From DASUPK01 sp963728875 (lineage in GTDB: Bacteria; Actinomycetota; Thermoleophilia; Solirubrobacterales; 70-9): DNA of 64,000 nucleotides. The notes beneath the pieces are model-generated. The model was not told the origin of the DNA and did no database searches. It saw only the letters and a program-made list of their open reading frames with translations. The translations under genes and the position numbers were made by a program. Every line of letters begins with the position of its first letter. The first letter of the stretch is position 1. Shown piece after piece: positions 56,766 to 64,000 of this stretch. Location: the NCBI GenBank assembly GCA_963728875.1, contig CAVSLJ010000001.1, forward strand, positions 992,001-1,056,000. The letters are read 5' to 3'.

Positions 56766-57915
56766 TGCGCAGCACCAGCAATCTGCCACCTGGCTGGGTC
56801 GAGTGCAGAGCCGGCGAACTCGCTCGACCTTCCGATATGGAGACAGGGGACTTCCGGCGAGCAAGCGCCAATCTGCGATAGCGCTCGGGGTCTACGGCTC
56901 TGCGGGACGCGTGGGCGAGCACGACGAGGCACTGACAGACCGTTCGGTAATCGTTATCGGCCGCAAGGGACTCCGCGGGGGGGGTGCACCTTACGGACGG
57001 ACCGTCGTGGACCATTGACACGGCTTATGACGTCGAGCCACCCGAGGGAATCAACCTGCGCTTTCCTCGTCTTTCAGCTTGAGCTGGCACAGCTCAATGC
57101 ACTCGACCAATCGACGAGCCATCCCAAGCCTGTCGCGCCATCGATCTGAACGCTTTAACGATTCGGCTCGCACCTGTGGAGGAGCAGGAACGCATCGTCT
57201 CGGCGCTCGATTCTCCTGATGAGTGGATCTGGACTCCGCCGGCGCCGACCTGAGCGCCGCAAGAGACCTTCTCAAGGCCCTTCGCCGATCCGTCCTCGAT
57301 CGCTTAGCCAAATCCGAATTGCCCTTCGAGCCCATCGAGCCGTTGGGGATGTCCATGTCGGCGCCACACCCAAGCGCAGCGACGCTCGGAACTGGGGCGG
57401 GCGATTCCATGGGTGTCCAGCGGGGAGGTGGCGTTCTGCCACATCCGAGGTACGCGTGAGCACCTAACTGAGGAAGGATTGGGGAACCGCGAGACTCGTC
57501 TGCACCCCCCAGGAACGGTCCTCCTTGCGATGTACGGCGAGGGTCGAACGCGAGGGCAAGTAGCACTACTTGATGTCGAGGCCGCCACAAACCAGGCAGT
57601 GGCGGCAATTCGACCGACCGGTCGAAGATTCTGCCCGAGTTCATTTACTACGCGCTGATGGCGAGGTACGAGGAGATTCGCCAGATCGGACAGGGCGGGC
57701 AGCAGATCAATCTGAACAAGGAACTTGTGAAATCGATCGAGATTCCATGCCCCTCTGGAGGAGCAGGAGAGAGCCTTGGCACAGATCCGCATACGCCTGA
57801 ACGAGATCGAGGCTGTCGACAGACTGATCGAGGACAAGACGAGACGATGATGGGTTGGGGCGGGCAATCCTGCAGAGTGCGTTCACGGCAAGTTGACGGC
57901 GCGAGCACTCAATGA
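56764..57915 (+). pseudogene. hsdS: Type I specificity subunit HsdS, heavily frameshifted
   Basis: ATG 56764 overlaps the hsdR stop (TGATG): MRSTSNLPPGWVECRAGEL. Then pieces in changing frames: RYGDRGLPASKRQ...IVIGRKG, VHLTDGPSWTIDTAYDV, LAPVEEQERIVSALD, ADLSAARDLLKALRRSVLDRLA (central helix), the second target domain (SSGEVAFCHIRGTREHL...GTVLLAMYGEGRTRGQVALL), EIRQIGQGGQQINLNKELV and LNEIEAVDRLIEDKTRR. Two recognition domains and both helices are traceable, but six or more indels break it. The frame ending at TGA 57915 overlaps the hsdM ATG 57912. Confidence 0.72.
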
Positions 57916-59467
57916 CCAAAGCCGACAGCGACACTCGGAGCAGCTCGTCGCCAAGCTCTGGCACTACTGCAACCTCCTGCGCGATGACGGCCTGTCCTAC
58001 GGCGACTACATCGAGCAGCTCACCTACCTGCTGTTCCTGAAGATGGCGCACGAGCGGACGCAGGCGCCGTTGAACGAGGAGCCCAAGATCCCGGCCGGTT
58101 ATGACTGGCCGTCCTTGCTCGGGAAGGACGGTCCCGAGCTCGAGGCTCACTACACCGTGCTGCTGAACGAGCTTGGCAAGCAGCCAGGCCTTCTCGGTCT
58201 GATCTTCCGGAAGTCCCAGAACCGGATCCAGGACCCGGCGAAGCTCAAGCGGCTGATCGTCGATCTGATCGACGCGGAGACTTGGACCGGCGTCGACGCG
58301 GATGTCAAGGGCGACGCGTACGAGGGGTTGCTGGAGAAGAACGCCGAGGACACGAAGTCCGGTGCAGGCCAGTACTTCACACCGCGGGCCCTGATCAGGG
58401 CGATGGTCGATTGCGCGCAACCCGAGCCCGGCGAGAAGATCGCCGATCCGGCGTGCGGGACGGGCGGCTTCCTGCTCGCCGCCCACGAGTACATCTCCGA
58501 CCACTACGACGATCTTGACCGCGATGAGAAGCGAGCCCTCCGCGAGGAGACTTTCGCGGGTACCGAGATCGTCGACAACACCGCCCGACTCTGCGCGATG
58601 AACCTCTTCCTTCACGGGATCGGCGCCACCGCCCCGGATGCCGAGCCCCCGATCGAGGTGCGCGACACGCTGCTCGCCGAGCCAGCTGAGAAGGTCGACC
58701 TGGTGCTCGCGAACCCACCTTTCGGCCGCAAGTCCTCTGTGACCATCGCCGGCGAGGACGGGCGAGAGAGCCGCGAGGCGCAGACGGTGGCGCGTCAGGA
58801 CTTCTGGGCGACGACGGCCAACAAGCAGCTCAACTTCGTCCAGCACATCCGCTCGATGCTCAAGATCGGTGGCAGGGCCGCGATGGTCGTCCCTGACAAC
58901 GTCCTCTTCGAGGGCGGGGCTGGCGAGACGATCCGACGGCGACTGCTCGAGGACTGCAACACCCACACCCTGCTGCGCCTACCCACCGGGATCTTCTACA
59001 AGCCGGGCGTCAAGACGAACGTCCTCTTCTTTGAGCGCAGGGCGGCCTCGTCCGAGCCCGCCACCAAAGAGCTTTGGGTCTACGACTTCCGCACGAACCA
59101 ACACTTCACGCTGAAGACAAAGCAGATGACCCGCGAGGATCTCCAGCCCTTCGTCAAGGCATACAAGCCCGGCGAGCCGCTCGGCGCTCGGGAGGAGACT
59201 GAGCAGTTCAAGCGTTGGAGCTACGAGGAGCTGGCGGAACGCGACGGCTTCAACCTCGATATCTGGGCAGACGTCAAGGACGAATCCCTGACCGATGCCG
59301 ACAGCCTGCCTGCGCCGGAGGTGATCGCCGAGGAGATCGTCGAGCACCTCTCTTCTGCGTTAGAGCAGTTCGAGGCTGTGGCGAGCGAGTTGCGCGGCGA
59401 GGAACAGGACGGTGCGGGTGAGGTTTCCGCTGAGGTCGCGGCTAAGGAGCTGCTCCCGGGCGATTGA
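57893..59467 (+). CDS. hsdM: Type I DNA methyltransferase subunit HsdM
   Basis: 524 aa from TTG 57893, or ATG 57912 (MTKADSDT), which overlaps the hsdS stop but would need a single-base shift to join the main frame near 57935. N-terminal helical domain (SEQLVAKLWHYCNLLRDDG), SAM site DPACGTGGFLL and catalytic NPPFG. Adenine-N6 methylation of the recognition site in type I systems needs HsdS. It is the only intact hsd gene, so an orphan methylase protein may remain while restriction is lost. Confidence 0.88.
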   Translation: MTARALNDQSRQRHSEQLVAKLWHYCNLLRDDGLSYGDYIEQLTYLLFLKMAHERTQAPLNEEPKIPAGYDWPSLLGKDGPELEAHYTVLLNELGKQPGLLGLIFRKSQNRIQDPAKLKRLIVDLIDAETWTGVDADVKGDAYEGLLEKNAEDTKSGAGQYFTPRALIRAMVDCAQPEPGEKIADPACGTGGFLLAAHEYISDHYDDLDRDEKRALREETFAGTEIVDNTARLCAMNLFLHGIGATAPDAEPPIEVRDTLLAEPAEKVDLVLANPPFGRKSSVTIAGEDGRESREAQTVARQDFWATTANKQLNFVQHIRSMLKIGGRAAMVVPDNVLFEGGAGETIRRRLLEDCNTHTLLRLPTGIFYKPGVKTNVLFFERRAASSEPATKELWVYDFRTNQHFTLKTKQMTREDLQPFVKAYKPGEPLGAREETEQFKRWSYEELAERDGFNLDIWADVKDESLTDADSLPAPEVIAEEIVEHLSSALEQFEAVASELRGEEQDGAGEVSAEVAAKELLPGD

Positions 59468-59962
59468 GCCGCGCGCCGAGGCGCTGAGCCCCTGGCAACC
59501 CGGGGTAGGGGCGGAACATACGGGCCGGCGCCTCAACACACCGTGGCCCCGATTAGCCGGAAAGCCGCTGCGAATCACGTCGTGTTCTCTTCCGCGCGAA
59601 TCGCTGCTGACGTGGACGGGCACCGAGTTCCCCGTGGCGAGGACCTGTTCCTTCTGTCAGCTGCCCTGGTCGATAGCGCGCGTCGACGGGACGCTCACGC
59701 AATCGAACTCGGGCTTGAGAGCGCTGCAGCTTTACTTGAAAGCCTGCCTTCGGGTGCGCTTGGAACGATTGCCGCGGCTACCTACGGTCGACGATGGAGT
59801 TCGCCTGGCTGCTACTGCGTCGGGGAACCTGGGCGCCGTAATGCCATCTCTCGCGCCAGGACAAGCCCGTGCAAAGAGTTTGAGAGAGCGGCGAAGCCCA
59901 TTCGCGAGTCCGGTCGCTTTCGCGCACGGGGGTTCGGTTCCTCCTTTGCGACACTCGGGAGG
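59468..59962. other. No supported gene (495 bases)
   Basis: The frame of the following gene stays open from 59543 and a part (SSARIAADVDGHRVPRGEDL) might be coding, but the later part is not protein-like and no ribosome binding site supports a start. No repeat or RNA gene was recognised in this stretch. Confidence 0.4.
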
Positions 59963-60817
59963 GTGGCGACTGCGGACGAGACAAATCTGACCGTGGAGGC
60001 CGAGCTCCAAGCATGTCGCAGCGTAGGCACCTTCTTGGACGACAAGACGTTCATCACCGATGACCACCTCAATCAGATCGCGGTGGGGACCTTCTCCAGG
60101 GCACGCGACACGCCTTCCTCGATCTCGGGACTGGTTGAGAACGGGCACCCGAGGCAGGCCGCGATGCTCTGCCGCCCGCTGTTCGAGGACATGGTTGTCG
60201 CCCACTGGCTTGTGCTCAACCAGCCGGACCCGGACTTCCTGATTGCTCGGTTCTTTGACCACGTCGACGCCATGCGGCTCAACCAGCACGAAACGCAGAC
60301 GCGTCACCAGTGGGATGAGCCGATGGATGTGTCCGACCTAGCTGGACGCGAGCAAGAGCTGAAGGATAAGTTCGGGAGACACGCCCAGTACGACTGGTGG
60401 GGAATCAAACCCGATGGGTCGCGGCTCTCGCTTCCGGAGCTGCTGGACATCCTCGCCGAGTCGGATCGGTTCAAACCTCGGTTCCGAGGCGATACGCCGG
60501 TGCTCCATGAGACCTACGCGACGGTCCACAAGTGGACGACCTGGCAGCTTCACCATACGGCGGTCGGGCTCCCGCTTGTGCTCGATCGCGAGGGTGGTGT
60601 CCCGGCCGAGGTGCCCGATCCTCCGGCGCGGACCGTTCTTTGGCACTCGTACTGGATGCTCGCCCAGCTGGGCTATCTGATGCACGACTTGCAGGACTGG
60701 AACTACGACGATTTCGAGAACGTCTTCCTGCACGGGCTGTTCAAGGTTTTCGGGGCGGGGGTCTTCCCGCCGCAAGCGTGGCAGGGTCCGCCGCCTCGCC
60801 GATACTCCCTGAACTAG
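59963..60817 (+). CDS. DUF5677-like helical protein in the defence island
   Basis: About 284 aa from GTG 59963; the true start is uncertain because the frame is open upstream to 59543. The helical core GLVENGHPRQAAMLCRPLFEDMVVAHWLVL resembles DUF5677-type proteins (re-read for a HEPN-like four-helix fold), followed by FFDHVDAMRLNQHETQTRHQ and YATVHKWTTWQLHHTAVGL. The HxxxH-rich second half might be catalytic. It follows hsdM and may be a further defence gene. Family identification is tentative. Confidence 0.5.
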   Translation: MATADETNLTVEAELQACRSVGTFLDDKTFITDDHLNQIAVGTFSRARDTPSSISGLVENGHPRQAAMLCRPLFEDMVVAHWLVLNQPDPDFLIARFFDHVDAMRLNQHETQTRHQWDEPMDVSDLAGREQELKDKFGRHAQYDWWGIKPDGSRLSLPELLDILAESDRFKPRFRGDTPVLHETYATVHKWTTWQLHHTAVGLPLVLDREGGVPAEVPDPPARTVLWHSYWMLAQLGYLMHDLQDWNYDDFENVFLHGLFKVFGAGVFPPQAWQGPPPRRYSLN

Positions 60818-60916
60818 CGGGTAGTCCTCCGCGACACGCCCCGCGGTTGAATCAGCTCACCGTCGACGCCGCTGGTCGTGATGCGCGACCGGATCGGCCA
60901 GCAGCTGAGGCTGCCA

Positions 60917-62079
60917 CTACTTCCGCTTGACGCGCACCGCTTCGCCGATCTCCTTCAGGTCGGGCACTGCACGGGCCGTCTGCCCGATCCAGTCGAAGAG
61001 ATCCCAGGTCTCGGCCACGGCCTTGTAGGCCTCGGTCAGGGTCGGGAGGTAGCCCTCGTGGACCGTCCTGATGCGGATGTCATAGTCCTCGCTCCACCAC
61101 GTCGTATGGGCCTGTCGCCCTGCCCACGTGGGACGCCGAGCACATCCAGGAGAGTCTTGTTGTAGACGTCCGTCCACCGGTCGCGCGAGAGTGCCTCTAG
61201 GTCGGCCCGGGTGCTCCCTCGGACCTGCATCGCTGACCTGATCAGCTCATAGACGAAGGACTCGACCGCCGTCCCCATGTCGGTCACCGCCTGGCGGCGT
61301 CGTCCCGCCCGCGCCGACGCCTGCGCCTGGAACAGCAGCGTGTACGCAGTGAAGAACGGGACCCCTTCGGCTCGTGTCGCCATGATCGTCGCCGCCTCCC
61401 TTCCGGCTGGCATATCTCCCGTCGCCGGGAGGAGCGCCGGATAGTGGTCGTGCACGCGAAGGTTCCCGCGGTGCTGGGTGCCCGGGTCGTCCGGGTCCCG
61501 TTTGAGGTCGATGAACCACGGGATCGACGCTGGGAGGTCGTGCAAGGTGAGTGCCCCTACGTTGAGCTCCCCCGAGATCAGTCCATAGGCCTGTAGGAAC
61601 AGGTCGAGGTCGTCCAGTAGCCGGAAGAAGTCGCGCCGGTAGGCGGAGTCGGCGGGCGGATCGCGGAAGTCGGGCGGCGGATCGGGGATCTGGTCGCCGA
61701 CGTACCACTTTGTCAGTTGACACACGGTCTTCCATTCCTTCGCCCCGCTGCGCACGGTCCGCCAGAGGTTGAAGCGGTAGCGCGCCCTTCCAAGACCCTT
61801 GAGTCGCCGCAGGTCCCCGAAGGTTCGGTCCACGGCTTCTGTGGGCATCCCGATTCCGACGTATGCGCGTCTGAATCGGAGACGCCGGTCTGGCCACTCG
61901 TCGTACCCCATCGGGGCCCAGGCCGGGATCTTGTCGCGGTCGTGCTCCCAGCCCGGCGCCGCGGAAGCCGTCTGTACCACGGCGGCGGGAGTGTTCTCCT
62001 CAAGGCCCAGGTCGCGTGGGAGCTCGATGAGCAAGGAGATCGCGGCGACGGGTATCCCGAGCGAGGTCATGCTCCCCAT
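60917..62079 (-). pseudogene. Unknown protein with a HEPN-like C-terminus, one frameshift
   Basis: From ATG 62079 a 345-residue frame (LRFRRAYVGIGMPTEAVDR, WKTVCQLTKWYVGDQIPDP, LHDLPASIPWFIDLKRDPDD, TDMGTAVESFVYELIRSAMQ) is followed, after a one-base shift near 61125, by YDIRIRTVHEGYLPTLTEAY and a final helix to VRVKRK. The R-x4-H (RIRTVH) and the paired helices resemble the HEPN RNase/toxin motif. No named family is recognised for the N-terminal part. Joined length about 385 aa. Confidence 0.5.
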
Positions 62080-62292
62080 TCTCCAAATCCAGCGGGTCGC
62101 CCGACTCGCGCTCGTCCCGCGTCGGCAACAACATGATCAAAAGCTGAACGCAAGCGGAAGCGCTGCTGAGCGATCAGCTGGCAATCAAGATCCGACCCGC
62201 CGATGCTGCCCGTCCGCCGCAAGAGGTGGCTAACCTCCCGCACGAGTTCGGGGGTGGACCTCCGCCGGTGCGAGATATCGTGACTATCAAAC

Positions 62293-62309
62293 CGCCGGTC
62301 TGACCGGCG
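62293..62309. promoter_or_regulatory. Inverted repeat CGCCGGT-ctg-ACCGGCG before abiEi
   Basis: A 7+3+7 repeat 22 nt upstream of the GTG start, overlapping the expected -35 region; TAGACT at 62320-62325 could be a -10 for a leaderless or very short leader. AbiEi antitoxins bind inverted repeats over their own promoter, so this fits autoregulation. Confidence 0.5.
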
Positions 62310-62331
62310 TTACGTTAGCTAGACTGTCGTC

Positions 62332-63132
62332 GTGGCTGCCGCCGGTATCTCGAGCGACAACAGAGCGTTCATCGCTCAGCTGAGCCGATCGCTCGACGGT
62401 CCGTTCACGCCTGCTGAAGCCGCGGCTGCCACCGGAGAAACGCACGAGAGAGCGGCGCGGCTGCTTCGCCACCTTGCCGAGCAGGGCTGGGTCGCACGCT
62501 CCGCCGCGGTCTCTACGTCGCAGTGCCGCTGGAGGCGGAGGATCCGCAGCGATGGAGCGCCGATCCCTGGGCAGTTGCAGCGGCGCCTTCGCGCCTGGCT
62601 ACGTGGGCGGCTGGACCGCGCTTCATCACTGGGATCTGACTGACCAGATCTTCTCGACGACAGTCTTCATCACTGCCCGGCCCGTTCCTCGGCGCCGGCG
62701 AGAGATCGGAGGGCGCCGCTTCGAGCTACGGCACCGCTCTGAATCGGCGCTATTCGGGACTCGCCGGGTATGGCGAGAGCGGGTGCCGGTGGATGTCTCG
62801 GACCGCGAGCGGACTCTGGTCGATTGCCTCGATGACCCGTCGCTCGGCGGCGGCGTTGAGCCACACCGCCGAGGCGCTTTCGGCCTACGCGGAGGGACCC
62901 GAGTGTCATGGGACCGATTGATCGAGTACGCGGACCGGCTCGGCAACCGCACCATCTTCAAGCGGCTGGGCTTTCTTGCCGAGATAGCTCGAGCTCGGCG
63001 ATCGCAAGCTGGTCGAGGCCTGCCTGACCGAGTCAGCGCCGGGGTGGGTCGCCTCGACCCGGCGCAGCCCGATGCCGGGCCGAATCGATCGCTCGCTGGG
63101 GACTGCGGATCAACGCCAGGATCGACCGATGA
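62332..63132 (+). pseudogene. abiEi: AbiEi-type antitoxin, frameshifted
   Basis: GTG start gives the winged HTH (NRAFIAQLSRSLDGPFTPAE, EQGWVAR). After a shift near 62500, RRGLYVAVPLEAEDPQRW and, after another near 62583, FAPGYVGGWTALHHWDLTDQ and VPVDVSDRERTLVDCLDDP, the AbiEi C-terminal domain. Two further compensating shifts (62850-62905) and one near 62990 are needed to reach LRINARIDR and the TGA at 63130. In type IV systems AbiEi neutralises AbiEii by antagonism or DNA binding. Order and overlap match an abiE operon. Confidence 0.65.
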
Positions 63133-64000
63133 TCCCCCGTGCCTCCGTTCAGGCCCGGGCCGCGGAGTGGGGGCTGACCGAGGAGATCGTCGAGAAGGAC
63201 TACGTCCTCGGTTGGCTGCTCTGGGGGATCGGGAGCCACCCGACCCTGCGGACCAGTGGGTCTTCAAGGGGGGCACTTGCCTGAAGAAGTGCTTCGTCGA
63301 GACCTACCGCTTCTCCGAGGATCTCGACTTCACGGTGCAGGAGGGCGGGCCGCTTGCCCCGGACGATCTCGTGCCCGTGCTCGAGGAGATGCTGGACCAG
63401 GTCGAACAGGAGAACGGGCATCACCCTGTCCAGCCGGGCGCCGGTCGTGCAAGCTCCGTCCCGACGGACGCTCCGCGGAGGGGCGGGTCTACTACCGCGG
63501 ACCGCGGGGCACGCCCGGTGAGGCGCGAGTGAAGCTCGATCTCACCTACGACGAAACAGTGGTCGATCCGACGGCCCGCCGGGCGATCGCCCACGCATAC
63601 GACGATGAGCTTCCGGGAGACGGCGCTGTCGAGTGCTACTCGTTCGTCGAGGTCTTCGCCGAGAAGCTCCGCGCCCTTGGGCAGCGCACTCGGCCGCGCG
63701 ACCTCTACGACGTCGTCAACCTCTACCGCCACGCCGAGCTGCGCTCCGATCGCGACCTGGTGTTCGGCGTCCTCGAGCGGAAGTGCGCATACAAAGAGGT
63801 GCCGGTGCCGACCCTGGAAGCCGTCACCGCGGTCGAGCAGGAAGCGGAGCTGCGAGCCGACTGGGCGGCGATGCTCGCCCATCAGCTCCCGACGCTGCCG
63901 CCGGTCGAGGAGTTCCTGAGCGAGCTCGCCGAGGTGTTCGGGTGGTTGGTCGGCGAGGCGGTCGCGGTCCTCGAATCCGTGCCGGCCGGCCGGGAGCAGA
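63129..64000 (+). pseudogene. abiEii: AbiEii-type nucleotidyltransferase toxin, frameshifted and cut by window end
   Basis: ATG 63129 overlaps the antitoxin stop (ATGA): MIPRASVQARAAEWGLTEEI. After a shift near 63243, the nucleotidyltransferase motif WVFKGGTCLKKCFVETYRFS and SEDLDFT follow, then after shifts near 63425-63460 VYYRGPRGTPGEARVKLDLT, FVEVFAEKLRALGQRTRPRD and onward to the edge. Family members add nucleotides to tRNA or other targets and stop growth on phage infection. All catalytic segments are recognisable. Confidence 0.65.

Overview
The window is high-GC, densely coded actinobacterial chromosome. An hspR regulator gene as the last gene of dnaK-grpE-dnaJ, F420/LLM-type and deazaflavin-type oxidoreductases, an actinobacterial-type inositol-phosphate synthase with a CDP-alcohol phosphotransferase, and secreted hydrolases with Lys/Arg-rich linkers fit the Thermoleophilia (Solirubrobacter-like soil actinobacteria) best. 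That placement is inferred from gene content, not proven.

Region 1 (1-13.1 kb): an enoyl-CoA hydratase, a secreted peptidoglycan hydrolase with its membrane partner, and a protein-quality-control block: clpB, then dnaK-grpE-dnaJ-hspR on the minus strand, followed by cytochrome c and endonuclease III. The dnaK operon has a recognisable promoter, and its ribosome binding site selects a GTG start.

Region 2 (13.2-22.1 kb): a plus-strand run that looks like one inositol-lipid locus. It holds an alpha/beta hydrolase, two PAP2/Aur1-like phosphotransferases flanking a GT-C-like membrane protein, a CDP-alcohol phosphatidyltransferase, inositol-3-phosphate synthase, a strong terminator, then a glycosyltransferase-like/PHP-phosphoesterase fusion, a divergent uracil-DNA-glycosylase-like protein and a zinc-ribbon peptide.

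Region 3 (22.1-46.4 kb): ordinary core and metabolic genes: GH5 glycosidase, a MarR/MFS pair and a TetR/deazaflavin-reductase pair with readable divergent promoters and operators, RlmD-type methyltransferase, M3-like peptidase, a phasin-like pair, ornithine carbamoyltransferase, tandem SGNH hydrolases, an SQR-like flavoprotein, an Lgt-like protein, an SDR/ATP-grasp operon, an FtsH-like protease, an FAH-family protein, cold-shock protein, and tRNA-Glu, tRNA-Val and tRNA-Asp.

Region 4 (46.4-64 kb, running off the end): an integrated mobile and defence island starting exactly at the 3' end of tRNA-Asp. It has a tyrosine integrase, an excisionase-like HTH protein, a replication-relaxation-like gene, a TraG/VirD4-like coupling ATPase, a hairpin-rich non-coding stretch (candidate oriT or origin), a TPR membrane protein, a sigma factor, a type I restriction-modification operon (hsdR-hsdS-hsdM), a DUF5677-like gene, a HEPN-like gene and an AbiEi/AbiEii toxin-antitoxin pair. 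Nearly every island gene carries one or more single-base frameshifts, while the 46 kb of core sequence shows none. The island is therefore either decaying, or its consensus is locally poor, perhaps because the element is excised in part of the population.
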